The notes under the pieces were generated by a model that had not been told where the DNA came from, made no database searches, and was given only the letters and a program-made list of their open reading frames with translations. DNA of 11,924 bases from Hyphomicrobiales bacterium. Lineage in GTDB: Bacteria; Pseudomonadota; Alphaproteobacteria; Rhizobiales; Aestuariivirgaceae. This document shows, one piece after another, positions 1 to 7,893 of this stretch. The stretch covers positions 1 through 11,924 of the forward strand of contig JANXRO010000209.1 of the NCBI GenBank assembly GCA_025356765.1, written 5' to 3'. Position numbers and translations under genes: made by a program. The number at the start of each line of letters is the position of its first letter. Position 1 is the first letter of the stretch.

Positions 1-1266
1 GTTTTGGGCCGCGTGAAAAATGACAAACTGCACTATCAAGCCGTCAACGCTTGCATCTTGTTTCTGGGCCAAATTCACGGCTGTGAATTGATCACGGTTG
101 ACGATCTCAAAGTGGGCGGCAAGCTTCACCCCATCCAACAGGCCATGGTGAAACACCATGCGTCTCAATGTGGGTTTTGCACGCCAGGGTTTGTCATGTC
201 ACTTTTCGCCTTGGCCCATGAAAACCCATCGCCCACGCGCCCCGATGTTGTAACCGCCATTGCTGGAAATCTATGCCGCTGCACCGGATACAAACCCATC
301 ATCGATGCAGGGATTGAAGCCTGCAAAGATTTGGCGGATCACTGGTGCACCCAAGAACAGGTAACTGTAGCGACATTGGAAAAAATTCAAAACACTGATT
401 TTTATTGTGGAACGCCGCAAAGCTTTTTTGCAGCACCCGCCAACACCGATGCTTTGGCAAAACTTGTGGCTGAAAATCCTCATGCTCGCGTGGTCTCCGG
501 CGCAACCGATGTGGGCCTGTGGGTCACCAAACAATTCAGGGATTTTCCACAAATTATTTATACAGGCCGCGCTGATGATTTTTCAAAAATCATTGATAAG
601 CCAGACCATCTTTCCATTGGCGCTGGTGCAACCTATTCAAACGCCCTTCATGCACTTTCGAACTTGGCGCCTGATGTGGGCCAAGTGATGCTTCGACTGG
701 GTTCGGCCCAAGTGCGCAATTCCGGCACCATCGGTGGCAACATTGCCAATGGCTCGCCCATTGGTGATATGCCGCCCATGTTAATTGCACTTGATGCACA
801 GCTTGAATTGCTTCACGGCGGTGCCACGCGCCGCATGCCGTTGGAAAATTTCTTCATTGAATATGGCAAGCAAGATCGCGCACAGGGCGAACTTGTGGCG
901 CGCATCGACATTGCAAAACTTCAACCCCACCAACATTTCAAAGCCTTCAAAATATCCAAGCGTTTTGATCAAGATATTTCTGCCGTGTTGGGTGCATTCT
1001 TATTCATGATGAATGGTGACATCATTCAAGATGTGCGCATCGCTTTTGGTGGCATGGCAGCAACGCCCAAACGCGCCACAAAAACTGAAAATGCGTTGCG
1101 TGGGCAAACGCTGGTGGAAGCCTTGAAAATCAAACTGGATGATTATCAACCCATTTCGGATATGCGCGCTTCAGCCCAATATCGTATGGAAACCGCTCAA
1201 GGTCTTCTCACTAAAGCATTGCTGGAATTGCAGGGTGCAACCAACACGCGGGTGCTGGCATGCTGA
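1..1266 (+). CDS. xdhA: Xanthine dehydrogenase small subunit XdhA (2Fe-2S and FAD domains), 5'-truncated
   Basis: This subunit carries electrons from the molybdenum site in XdhB through two 2Fe-2S clusters to FAD and then NAD+, in the cytoplasm. The reading frame is open from base 1, so the true start lies upstream. About 45 residues are missing compared with R. capsulatus XdhA, including the first cysteine cluster. The second cluster is visible as CGFC (cysteines at bases 169 and 178) and CRC (274 and 280). The FAD domain follows, with SGATDVGLWVTK, then GTIGGNIANGSPIGDMPP near bases 721-780, and SKRFDQDISAVLG in the C-terminal part. The split small subunit is the bacterial R. capsulatus-type arrangement, unlike the single-chain eukaryotic enzyme. 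The stop lies inside the next gene (7-base overlap), so XdhA and XdhB are probably translationally coupled. The TTG at base 4 is not the start. Identity is very secure; only the N-terminus is unseen. Confidence 0.96.
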   Translation, partial: VLGRVKNDKLHYQAVNACILFLGQIHGCELITVDDLKVGGKLHPIQQAMVKHHASQCGFCTPGFVMSLFALAHENPSPTRPDVVTAIAGNLCRCTGYKPIIDAGIEACKDLADHWCTQEQVTVATLEKIQNTDFYCGTPQSFFAAPANTDALAKLVAENPHARVVSGATDVGLWVTKQFRDFPQIIYTGRADDFSKIIDKPDHLSIGAGATYSNALHALSNLAPDVGQVMLRLGSAQVRNSGTIGGNIANGSPIGDMPPMLIALDAQLELLHGGATRRMPLENFFIEYGKQDRAQGELVARIDIAKLQPHQHFKAFKISKRFDQDISAVLGAFLFMMNGDIIQDVRIAFGGMAATPKRATKTENALRGQTLVEALKIKLDDYQPISDMRASAQYRMETAQGLLTKALLELQGATNTRVLAC

Positions 1267-3551
1267 ACACAGTTGGCAAGCCATTGGCCCATGACAGCGC
1301 CGAAAACCACGTTGCTGGCGATGCGATCTATATTGATGACATGCCTGAAATTGAAGGCACACTTCATGTGGCACCAGGATATTCACCCAAAGGCGCTGTG
1401 GGAAAAATCACCAAGCTTGATCTTGATGCCGTGCGCAAAGCCAAAGGCGTTGTGGCTGTTTATGTGGCAAGCGACATTCCCCATAAAAATGATTGCAGCC
1501 CAGTGATGGGCGATGATCCCATTCTGGCCAAGGGGGAAATTCAATTTCATGGGCAAGTTATTTTTGCCGTTGTGGCCAAAACGCGCGATGCCGCAAGACG
1601 CGCCGCAAAGCTTGCCTTTATCGAGATCGCAGCACAAAAACCCGTGGTCAGTGTTGAAGATGCACTTCATTTTACAACATCAGATTTGCTGGAACCCTAT
1701 GCCTTCAACAGCAAGGGTTTAAAATCCGGCCTCAAAGCATCAGCCCATCGTCATTCCGGAACGCTGGTGATTGGTGGCCAAGAACATTTTTATCTGGAAG
1801 GCCAAGTGGCCTATGCCATCCCCCAAGAAAATGGCGGCATGCATGTGCATTCTTCAACGCAACACCCCACAGAAATTCAACATTGCGTGGCCGCCATGTT
1901 GGGCTTGGATGATGCGCGTGTAACCTGTGAATGTCGGCGCATGGGGGGCGGCTTTGGCGGCAAAGAAAGCCAGGCTGCACAATGGGCAGCATTGGCCGCT
2001 TTGGCCGCGCATAAATTAAATTGCCCGGTCAAATGCAGGCTTGACCGTGATGATGATATGGTGATGACAGGCAAGCGCCATGATTTCATGGTGACCTATG
2101 ATGTGGGTTTGGATAAAAATTTAAAACTCAGTGCCGTTAGCGTCGATTTTTTTGCCCGCTGCGGTTATTCGGCTGATTTATCAAATGCGATTTGTGATCG
2201 CACCATGTTTCATGCGGATAATGCCTATTATTATCCGCAATTTCATGTGGGCACACGCAGGCTCAAAACCAACACGGTTTCCAACACCGCGTTTCGCGGC
2301 TTTGGCGGGCCACAGGGAATTTTGTTTGCCGAGAATATGATTGAAACTCTGGCCATCAAACATGACATTGATGCCTTGGAGTTGCGCAAGAAAAATATCT
2401 ATTCGCCGCGCAAAAACATAACACCCTATGGTCAAAAAATTATTGAACATAATTTAAGCGATATTATCAACACGCTTGAAAAATCATCGAATTATCAACA
2501 GCGCCGCAAACAAATCGCGGCCTTCAATGCGAAAAACCAAATTCTCAAAAAGGGTCTAAGCCTAACGCCCGTCAAATTCGGCATTTCATTCACCAACACG
2601 ATGATGAATCAGGCAGGCGCTTTGGTGCATGTTTATGCCGATGGCTCGGTTCATCTCAATCATGGCGGCACAGAAATGGGCCAAGGGCTTTATCAAAAAG
2701 TGGCCCAGGTTGTGGCTGAAACCTTTGGCATTGATGTGGCCCATGTGGCCATCACGTCCACACGCACCGACAAAGTGCCCAACACATCACCAACCGCTGC
2801 ATCATCCGGCGCTGATTTGAACGGCATGGCCGCGCAAAAGGCTGCACTTGCGATTAAAGCTCGCATGGCAACCCAAGCCGCCAAAATCTTAAAAGTAAAA
2901 TCATCATCGGTGCTGTTCAAAAATGGTCAAGTTACCGCTGGCAAAAAATCAATCAGCTTTGCAGCGCTGGCCAAAGCCACTAAGGAAGCGCGCGTGTCGC
3001 TGTCTTCCACTGGTTATTACGCCACGCCAAAAATCCATTGGGATAGGGCCTCGGGGCAAGGCCATCCGTTTTTCTATTTCGCCAATGGCGCATCGTGCTC
3101 TGAAGTTTTGATTGATACATTAACAGGCGAGATGAAAGTAACCCGTGTTGATATTCTGCACGATGTTGGAAAATCTTTGAATGAGGCCATTGATAAAGGC
3201 CAAATTGAAGGTGGCTTTGTGCAAGGCATGGGCTGGCTCACCACAGAAGAATTGGTGTTTGATCACGAAGGCCGCCTGCGCACGCATGCCCCCTCAACCT
3301 ATAAAATTCCTGCCGCATCCGACGTGCCGGAAGATTTTCGCGTGGCGCTTTATGATAGCCCCGGCAACAAGGCTGACACCATCTATCGCAGCAAAGCGGT
3401 GGGTGAACCACCGTTGATGCTGGCCGTTTCTGTGTGGTGTGCCGTGCTCAACGCTATTGCCAGTGTAAAGCCGGGCCATGTGCCGGCGCTGCAAGCACCA
3501 GCAACGCCCGAAGCCATTATGCGCGCCTTGAAGTTTGAAGGTGCGCCATGA
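1260..3551 (+). CDS. xdhB: Xanthine dehydrogenase large subunit XdhB (molybdopterin-binding)
   Basis: This is the catalytic subunit, which hydroxylates hypoxanthine to xanthine and xanthine to urate at a molybdenum-pterin centre. It has 763 residues, close to the roughly 777 of R. capsulatus XdhB. The N-terminus (MLNTVGKPLAHDSA) lines up with that protein, supporting the ATG at 1260. Key residues are all present: Q174 in GGQEHFYLEG next to the Mo centre, E236 in RMGGGFGGKES and R346 in TAFRGFGGPQG (the pair that positions purines and separates XDH from aldehyde oxidases), and the catalytic base E716 in SKAVGEPPL. The motifs LNHGGTEMGQG and TAASSGADLNGMA also fit cofactor binding. Relative to R. 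capsulatus it lacks about 20 residues in the loop after the NIYSPRKN segment, which is unlikely to matter for catalysis. It overlaps xdhA by 7 bases and xdhC by 4 bases (ATGA). Confidence 0.97.
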   Translation: MLNTVGKPLAHDSAENHVAGDAIYIDDMPEIEGTLHVAPGYSPKGAVGKITKLDLDAVRKAKGVVAVYVASDIPHKNDCSPVMGDDPILAKGEIQFHGQVIFAVVAKTRDAARRAAKLAFIEIAAQKPVVSVEDALHFTTSDLLEPYAFNSKGLKSGLKASAHRHSGTLVIGGQEHFYLEGQVAYAIPQENGGMHVHSSTQHPTEIQHCVAAMLGLDDARVTCECRRMGGGFGGKESQAAQWAALAALAAHKLNCPVKCRLDRDDDMVMTGKRHDFMVTYDVGLDKNLKLSAVSVDFFARCGYSADLSNAICDRTMFHADNAYYYPQFHVGTRRLKTNTVSNTAFRGFGGPQGILFAENMIETLAIKHDIDALELRKKNIYSPRKNITPYGQKIIEHNLSDIINTLEKSSNYQQRRKQIAAFNAKNQILKKGLSLTPVKFGISFTNTMMNQAGALVHVYADGSVHLNHGGTEMGQGLYQKVAQVVAETFGIDVAHVAITSTRTDKVPNTSPTAASSGADLNGMAAQKAALAIKARMATQAAKILKVKSSSVLFKNGQVTAGKKSISFAALAKATKEARVSLSSTGYYATPKIHWDRASGQGHPFFYFANGASCSEVLIDTLTGEMKVTRVDILHDVGKSLNEAIDKGQIEGGFVQGMGWLTTEELVFDHEGRLRTHAPSTYKIPAASDVPEDFRVALYDSPGNKADTIYRSKAVGEPPLMLAVSVWCAVLNAIASVKPGHVPALQAPATPEAIMRALKFEGAP

Positions 3552-4333
3552 GCCACAGTGTTATTGTGCGCATCATCAAGGCCGAAGGTTCAACGCCGCG
3601 CAATGCGGGTGCAGCCATGTTGGTCACACCCGCTGGCTTTAAAGGCACCATCGGCGGCGGCACGTTGGAATGGCTGGCCTTGGCCGAAGCCCAAAAACTT
3701 TTGGGCCAACCCAAAACCAAAAAGCAACTTCAAAAACATTTGGGCCCTGATCTGGGCCAATGTTGCGGCGGGCGCATAACCTTGGAATTTGAAAATTTCA
3801 GCGCGGATGAAACGCCTGAATTCCAACCCGATGTGATTGAGAAAACCACGCTTCACCTCTGGGGTGCGGGCCATGTGGGCCGTGCGCTGGTGATGGCGCT
3901 GGCCCCTTTGCCCTTTGAAACCACGTGGTGGGATGTTCGCGAAAATGCCTTTCCAACCCATGTGCCTGAAAATGTCACCTGTCGCATCGGTGCGCCACCT
4001 GATATGCAATCCCAAGGGATTGTGCTGGTGATGACCCATTCTCACGCGCTGGATTTTGAAATCGTTGACTATGCCTTGCGCAATGAAAACTTCAGCCATG
4101 TCGGTCTGATCGGCAGCGACACAAAACGCGGCCGTTTTGTCAAACGTTTGCACGCAGCAAAAGTGAACACCGCTCGTTTCACCTGCCCCATTGGCCAAAA
4201 AACCATTGCTTCAAAACATCCAGCCGTCATCGCCGCGTCGGTTGCTGTGCAGCTGCTGGAATGGCAACAGATGTTGAAAACACAAACTTTGTCATCGGAA
4301 AACAAATTCGCTTCCCTTAAGGTGGTTTTATGA
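3548..4333 (+). CDS. xdhC: Xanthine dehydrogenase accessory protein XdhC (Moco chaperone)
   Basis: XdhC binds molybdenum cofactor, promotes its sulfuration and inserts it into XdhB; it is not part of the finished enzyme. The 261-residue protein has both family domains. The N-terminal part shows KAEGSTPRNAGAAMLV (residues 11-26), GTIGGGTLEW (33-42) and LGQCCGGR (69-76), whose cysteines C72/C73 correspond to the conserved cysteine region needed for Moco handling. The C-terminal part is a Rossmann-like domain opening with LHLWGAGHVGRAL (102-114) and including GLIGSDTKRGRF. The ATG overlaps the xdhB stop (ATGA), and GAAGG-like GAAGG at 3537-3541 is a good ribosome binding site six bases upstream. 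The protein is slightly shorter than some homologues (about 300 residues), but no motif is missing. Position directly behind xdhAB is the classic order. Confidence 0.95.
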   Translation: MSHSVIVRIIKAEGSTPRNAGAAMLVTPAGFKGTIGGGTLEWLALAEAQKLLGQPKTKKQLQKHLGPDLGQCCGGRITLEFENFSADETPEFQPDVIEKTTLHLWGAGHVGRALVMALAPLPFETTWWDVRENAFPTHVPENVTCRIGAPPDMQSQGIVLVMTHSHALDFEIVDYALRNENFSHVGLIGSDTKRGRFVKRLHAAKVNTARFTCPIGQKTIASKHPAVIAASVAVQLLEWQQMLKTQTLSSENKFASLKVVL

Positions 4334-5862
4334 ACTCTGGCGCGTCTCCGCTTTTACAGGCTGATCATATTGTAAAAATCTTCGGCACATTGCGCGCCAA
4401 TGATGATGTTTCTTTATCTATCAAAGCGGGTGAAATTCATGCCTTGCTGGGTGAAAACGGGGCCGGAAAATCCACCCTTGTTAAAATGATCTATGGCGCA
4501 TTGCAGCCAACGTCAGGAAAATTCATCTGGCAGGGAAAGCCCCTGGAAATTGCCAGTCCCGCGCAAGCGCGAAGCTTAGGCATTGGCATGGTGTTTCAAC
4601 ATTTCTCGTTGTTTGAAGCTTTAACCGCCGCTGAAAATATCGCCTTGGCCTTGCCCGGCAAATTTCAGATGAATGAGCTTTCATCCCGCGTCACCAAGCT
4701 TTCGGCTGATTATGGCCTGCCGCTTGATCCATCGGCCAGCATTGCCGATTTATCTGTGGGCCAGCGTCAGCGTGTCGAAATTGTGCGCTGTTTATTGCAA
4801 AACCCAAAACTGTTGATTTTGGATGAACCAACAAGTGTTTTAACCCCGCAAGAAGCCGAACAACTGTTCATAACCCTGCGCCGTTTGGCATCTGAAGGCT
4901 GTGCCATTTTATATATTTCGCATCGCTTGGAAGAGGTGCGTAAATTGTGTGACAGGGCAACGGTGCTGCGCCAAGGCAAAGTTGTGGCCACCTGCGATCC
5001 GCGCCAAGAAACCCCAGCCAGCATGGCGCGCATGATGGTGGGTTCAGATGTGATGCAGGTTCACGCTATCAGCGGAAACACAAAAGGCCCGGTACGCTTG
5101 GCGCTGCAAAAGCTTACCACTGCGGCCCAAGATAATTTCAGCGTGCAATTGAAGAACATCAATCTTGATGTTCATGGCGGCGAAGTTGTGGCCATCGCAG
5201 GTGTGGCAGGCAATGGCCAATCAGAATTGTTTGACGCTATTTCAGGAGAAATTCTGGCAGTTCAAAATAATGCCGTGCTGATGGATGGTGTTGCCGCGGG
5301 CCATGATGGTGTAACACTGCGCCGAAAACACGGTGCAGCCTTCGTTCCGGAAGAACGCTTGGGCCATGCCGCCGTGCCCAATTTTGTGCTTTCCAACAAC
5401 GCCATTTTAACGCGCCATGGCACGGATGCAGATCTTGCCAGCCGCGGCATTATCAACAGTGCAATAGCGTTTAAAATTGCCGACCAAGTGATCAAGGCTT
5501 TTGATGTGCGCAAAGGCAAGGTTGATCCTGAAGCGCGTTCACTATCTGGTGGCAATTTGCAAAAATTCACGGTGGGCCGCGAGCTTGATCGAAAGCCCAA
5601 CATTCTGGTGGTCAACCAACCCACATGGGGAGTTGATGCGGGTGCCGCCGCCACTATCAGGCAAGCCTTGATTGATCTGGCAAAATCAGGTGCAGCCGTT
5701 TTGGTGATCAGCCAAGATTTGGACGAGATTTTTGAAATTGCAGATCGCATTGCCGTCATTTCGCGCGGCCAGCTTTCTGAAGCCTTGCCCGCCAAAACCT
5801 ATACACTGGAAAAAATTGGCCTGTTGATGGCGGGCGCACATGAGGTTTCACATGCGGCTTGA
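4330..5862 (+). CDS. ABC importer ATPase with two nucleotide-binding domains, BMP/nucleoside-transporter type
   Basis: This cytoplasmic ATPase powers the importer formed with the two following permeases and the binding protein at 7894. It has 510 residues with duplicated ABC domains. The first is complete: Walker A GENGAGKST (41-49), Q-loop Q90, signature LSVGQ (141-145), Walker B LLILDE (161-166) and switch H198. The second is degenerate: GVAGNGQS (291-298) has Gln in place of the Walker A lysine, the signature LSGGN (405-409) is kept, Walker B reads ILVVNQ (425-430) without Asp/Glu, and Q462 replaces the switch histidine. Degeneration of the second half is usual for ATPases paired with BMP proteins (YufO/NupO-like). 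The start overlaps the xdhC stop (ATGA) with AAGG at 4319-4322 as ribosome binding site. The family exports nothing and usually imports nucleosides or purines; setting between xdh and puuD favours a purine. The exact substrate is inferred. Confidence 0.93.
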   Translation: MNSGASPLLQADHIVKIFGTLRANDDVSLSIKAGEIHALLGENGAGKSTLVKMIYGALQPTSGKFIWQGKPLEIASPAQARSLGIGMVFQHFSLFEALTAAENIALALPGKFQMNELSSRVTKLSADYGLPLDPSASIADLSVGQRQRVEIVRCLLQNPKLLILDEPTSVLTPQEAEQLFITLRRLASEGCAILYISHRLEEVRKLCDRATVLRQGKVVATCDPRQETPASMARMMVGSDVMQVHAISGNTKGPVRLALQKLTTAAQDNFSVQLKNINLDVHGGEVVAIAGVAGNGQSELFDAISGEILAVQNNAVLMDGVAAGHDGVTLRRKHGAAFVPEERLGHAAVPNFVLSNNAILTRHGTDADLASRGIINSAIAFKIADQVIKAFDVRKGKVDPEARSLSGGNLQKFTVGRELDRKPNILVVNQPTWGVDAGAAATIRQALIDLAKSGAAVLVISQDLDEIFEIADRIAVISRGQLSEALPAKTYTLEKIGLLMAGAHEVSHAA

Positions 5863-6907
5863 TCTTGAAAAACGCAGTGACCGGTCATCGCTCATGGCGC
5901 TGTTGTCGCCCATCATTGCTGTGGCCTTAACGCTGTTGTTTGGCGCCATTGTGTTTTGGCTTCGCGGCGTTGATCCGCTGCATGGCCTTTATGTTTATTT
6001 CATTCAACCGATGACAGATGAATGGTCGCGCGAAAAGCTTATTGTTAAGGCAACACCCTTGGTGTTGATGGGCGCTGGCTTGGCCTTAAGCTATAAGGCC
6101 AACATTTGGAACATTGGTGCCGAAGGCCAATTTGTTATGGGCGCTTTGGCGGCAGGTGCTGTGCCTGTGCTTTTTCCAACGTGGCAAAGCCCAGAGGTAA
6201 TGGTGGTGATGTTGCTCGCAGGCTCACTCGGTGGGCTGTTGTGGGCGTGGATCCCCGCCGTTCTCAAAGTGAAATTTCACGCCAATGAAATTTTAACATC
6301 CCTCATGTTGGTTTATGTGGCACGCTTGGTGTTTGATTGGCTGGTGCGTGGGATCATGCGTGATCCCAAGGGAATGAATTTTCCCAAATCTGTGCGCTTT
6401 GAAGGTTGGCAACGCCTGCCCAGCTGGGGCGATGTGCATTTGGGCGCATTGTTTGCCCTTGTTGCAGCGCTGGCCTTGGCGTTTGTGATGTATCGGATGT
6501 TGAAAGGCTTTGAACTGCGCACTTTAGGTCTTGCTCCGCGTGCGGGTCGCTTTGCGGGCTTTTCGGCTGACAAGGCCGTGTATTTCTGTTTTGCGGTGTC
6601 GGGTGCCATGGCAGGCCTTGCTGGTGCAACAGATGTAATGGGTGTCGCCCATCAATTGCAAACTCCCTATGAGCCAAACTATGGTTTTGTTGCCATCATT
6701 GTGGCCTTTTTGGGAAGGCTTAATCCGATAGGTTCCATCATTGCGGGCTTGCTTTTGGCCATCACTTTCATTGGTGGCGAGGCGGCACAGGCAACGCTTC
6801 ATATTCCTGACAAAATTGCCAAAGTGTTTCAAGGCGTTTTGCTGTTTTTCGTTTTGGCCTGCGACACGCTGATTTTGTATCGCATCAAATTAAGAGCAAA
6901 AAAATAA
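5852..6907 (+). CDS. ABC importer permease, BPD_transp_2 family (YufP-like), purine/nucleoside
   Basis: This inner-membrane subunit forms half of the importer channel. It has 351 residues from the chosen start, with about eight to ten hydrophobic segments (first at roughly residues 15-38, last near 327-343). Family marks are NIGAEGQF (87-94), NEILTSLMLVY (145-155) and the late FLGRLNPIGSIIAG (287-299 region). A basic tail (RIKLRAKK) should be cytoplasmic. Two in-frame ATGs exist, at 5840 and 5852. I prefer 5852 because GAGG at 5842-5845 sits six bases before it, while 5840 has no clear ribosome binding site; the choice changes four residues. The gene overlaps the ATPase gene by 11 bases and its TAA shares one base with the next ATG. 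It is almost certainly co-translated with both neighbours. Family assignment is firm; substrate is inferred from context. Confidence 0.93.
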   Translation: MRLDLEKRSDRSSLMALLSPIIAVALTLLFGAIVFWLRGVDPLHGLYVYFIQPMTDEWSREKLIVKATPLVLMGAGLALSYKANIWNIGAEGQFVMGALAAGAVPVLFPTWQSPEVMVVMLLAGSLGGLLWAWIPAVLKVKFHANEILTSLMLVYVARLVFDWLVRGIMRDPKGMNFPKSVRFEGWQRLPSWGDVHLGALFALVAALALAFVMYRMLKGFELRTLGLAPRAGRFAGFSADKAVYFCFAVSGAMAGLAGATDVMGVAHQLQTPYEPNYGFVAIIVAFLGRLNPIGSIIAGLLLAITFIGGEAAQATLHIPDKIAKVFQGVLLFFVLACDTLILYRIKLRAKK

Positions 6908-7782
6908 TGGATCAGTTTTTAGCAATCGCCATCACCATCATCACCGCGTCCACGCCCTTGTTGATTGCGGGTTTAGGCGAATTGGTGGTGGAACGTTCTG
7001 GCGTTTTGAATTTGGGCGTTGAAGGCATGATGGTCATGGGCGCTGTGTGCGGCTTTGGCGCTGCCTATGCCACGGGCAATCCTTATCTGGGCATAGTGGC
7101 ATCCATTTTTGGCGGCGTGTTCATGGCGCTGTTGTTTGGCTTTTTAACCCTCACGCTTCTGGCAAACCAAGTTGCAACGGGGCTTGCCATAACGCTTTTG
7201 GGCTTGGGCCTATCAGCCTTGATCGGTGAAAGCCTGGTGGGCCAACCCATTGCGCGCCTGCCCAATTTTCATGGGATTGATATTTTGATCATCTTCTCGT
7301 TCATTTTAACGGCCTTGGTCAGCTATATGCTGTTTCGCACAAGGGCAGGCTTGGTCATCCGCGCGGTGGGCGATAATCATGCCTCGGCCCATGCCATGGG
7401 CTTTGGGGTGATTGCCGTGCGCTATGCTTGCGTGGTGTTTGGTGGTGCCTGTGCGGGGCTTGCGGGGGGCTATCTTTCACTGGCCTATACGCCCCAGTGG
7501 GTTGAAAACATGACAGCGGGCCGCGGCTGGATCGCTTTGGCCTTGGTGGTTTTTGCCACATGGTTGCCCGGCAGGCTTCTGGTGGGCGCATATTTATTCG
7601 GCGCAATTTCAATTTTGGCCTATATTGTGCAAACCTTTGCCTGGGGCATTCCATCGCAGCTATTGTCTTCGCTGCCCTATCTTGTCACAGTGGCTGCACT
7701 TGTGGTCATCTCAGGCAATCGGCAGCTTATGCGGGCAAACACGCCAACCTGCCTCGGTCAGTCATTCGTGCCTGATCGATAA
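6907..7782 (+). CDS. ABC importer permease, BPD_transp_2 family (YufQ-like), purine/nucleoside
   Basis: This is the second membrane subunit of the importer, 291 residues and strongly hydrophobic along its length. The signature near the N-terminus is ERSGVLNLGVEGMM (29-42), typical of the shorter permease in BMP-type transporters. It also has the conserved cytoplasmic-loop region RTRAGLVIRAVGDNHASA (144-161), the ENMTAGRGWIALALVVF segment (200-216) and a long C-terminal hydrophobic pair. Its ATG starts on the last base of the preceding TAA (TAATG), suggesting reinitiation by terminating ribosomes; no strong ribosome binding site is visible. The last 20 residues are polar and end in SFVPDR, a tail of no known role. 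The gene ends the tightly overlapped part of the operon, and the next 111 bases carry a hairpin and the binding-protein leader. Confidence 0.93.
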   Translation: MDQFLAIAITIITASTPLLIAGLGELVVERSGVLNLGVEGMMVMGAVCGFGAAYATGNPYLGIVASIFGGVFMALLFGFLTLTLLANQVATGLAITLLGLGLSALIGESLVGQPIARLPNFHGIDILIIFSFILTALVSYMLFRTRAGLVIRAVGDNHASAHAMGFGVIAVRYACVVFGGACAGLAGGYLSLAYTPQWVENMTAGRGWIALALVVFATWLPGRLLVGAYLFGAISILAYIVQTFAWGIPSQLLSSLPYLVTVAALVVISGNRQLMRANTPTCLGQSFVPDR

Positions 7783-7792
7783 CGGAACATTC

Positions 7793-7815
7793 CGCAAAAG
7801 TTGTAGACTTTTGCG
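7793..7815 (+). terminator. Hairpin after the permease genes, possible weak terminator or mRNA-end structure
   Basis: CGCAAAAG at 7793-7800 and CTTTTGCG at 7808-7815 form a perfect 8-bp stem with a 7-base loop, and one more T-A pair can close inside. A TTTTT run follows at 7823-7827, seven bases after the stem, which is too far for a classical intrinsic terminator. A smaller inverted repeat, CGGAA-CA-TTCCG (7783-7794), directly after the permease stop competes for the same bases. The structure may end or slow transcription, or protect mRNA ends, between permease and binding-protein genes. The structure is seen; the role is inferred. Confidence 0.45.
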
Positions 7816-7826
7816 ATTAGAATTTT

Positions 7827-7857
7827 TCGACTAAGAAATAAAAAGAAAAAGAATAAT
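7827..7857 (+). promoter_or_regulatory. Candidate sigma-70-type promoter for the binding-protein gene
   Basis: TCGACT at 7827-7832 matches four of six -35 consensus bases and AATAAT at 7852-7857 matches five of six -10 bases, with 19 bases between them. The spacer is almost all purine (A/G), giving an AT-rich stretch that stands out from the surrounding coding DNA. Transcription would start near 7864 and leave a leader of about 30 bases. The spacing is longer than ideal and alphaproteobacterial promoters are loosely conserved, so this is only a candidate. Confidence 0.3.
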
Positions 7858-7879
7858 GGGTGTAACGGAACTATCAAAC

Positions 7880-7885
7880 GGAGAG
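7880..7885 (+). promoter_or_regulatory. Strong ribosome binding site for the binding-protein gene
   Basis: GGAGAG lies eight bases before the ATG at 7894. It is the clearest Shine-Dalgarno sequence in the window, where most other genes rely on overlapping starts. This fits the need for more binding protein than membrane subunits. Confidence 0.75.
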
Positions 7886-7893
7886 AATGACAA

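Noticed and set aside
4..6. TTG at the left edge as the start of xdhA
   Set aside because: The frame is open to base 1 and the protein would lack its first iron-sulfur cysteine cluster; the gene is cut by the window edge.
3671..3775. Several close copies of GGGCCAA / TGGGCC words in xdhC, possibly a repeat
   Set aside because: They arise from favoured codons (TTG, GGC, GCC, CAA) in frame, occur all over the window and have no regular spacing.
3590..4198. Open frame of 202 codons on the minus strand inside xdhC
   Set aside because: It lies wholly antisense to a well-conserved gene, has no recognisable motif and reads like a reverse-frame shadow.
5262..5795. Open frame of 177 codons on the minus strand inside the ATPase gene
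   Set aside because: It is antisense to the conserved second ABC domain and its composition (Ser/Ala/Arg-rich) follows from codon bias of the plus strand.
7553..7834. Small plus-strand open frame overlapping the end of the second permease gene
   Set aside because: It overlaps the conserved C-terminus in another frame, has no family motif and ends in the hairpin region.
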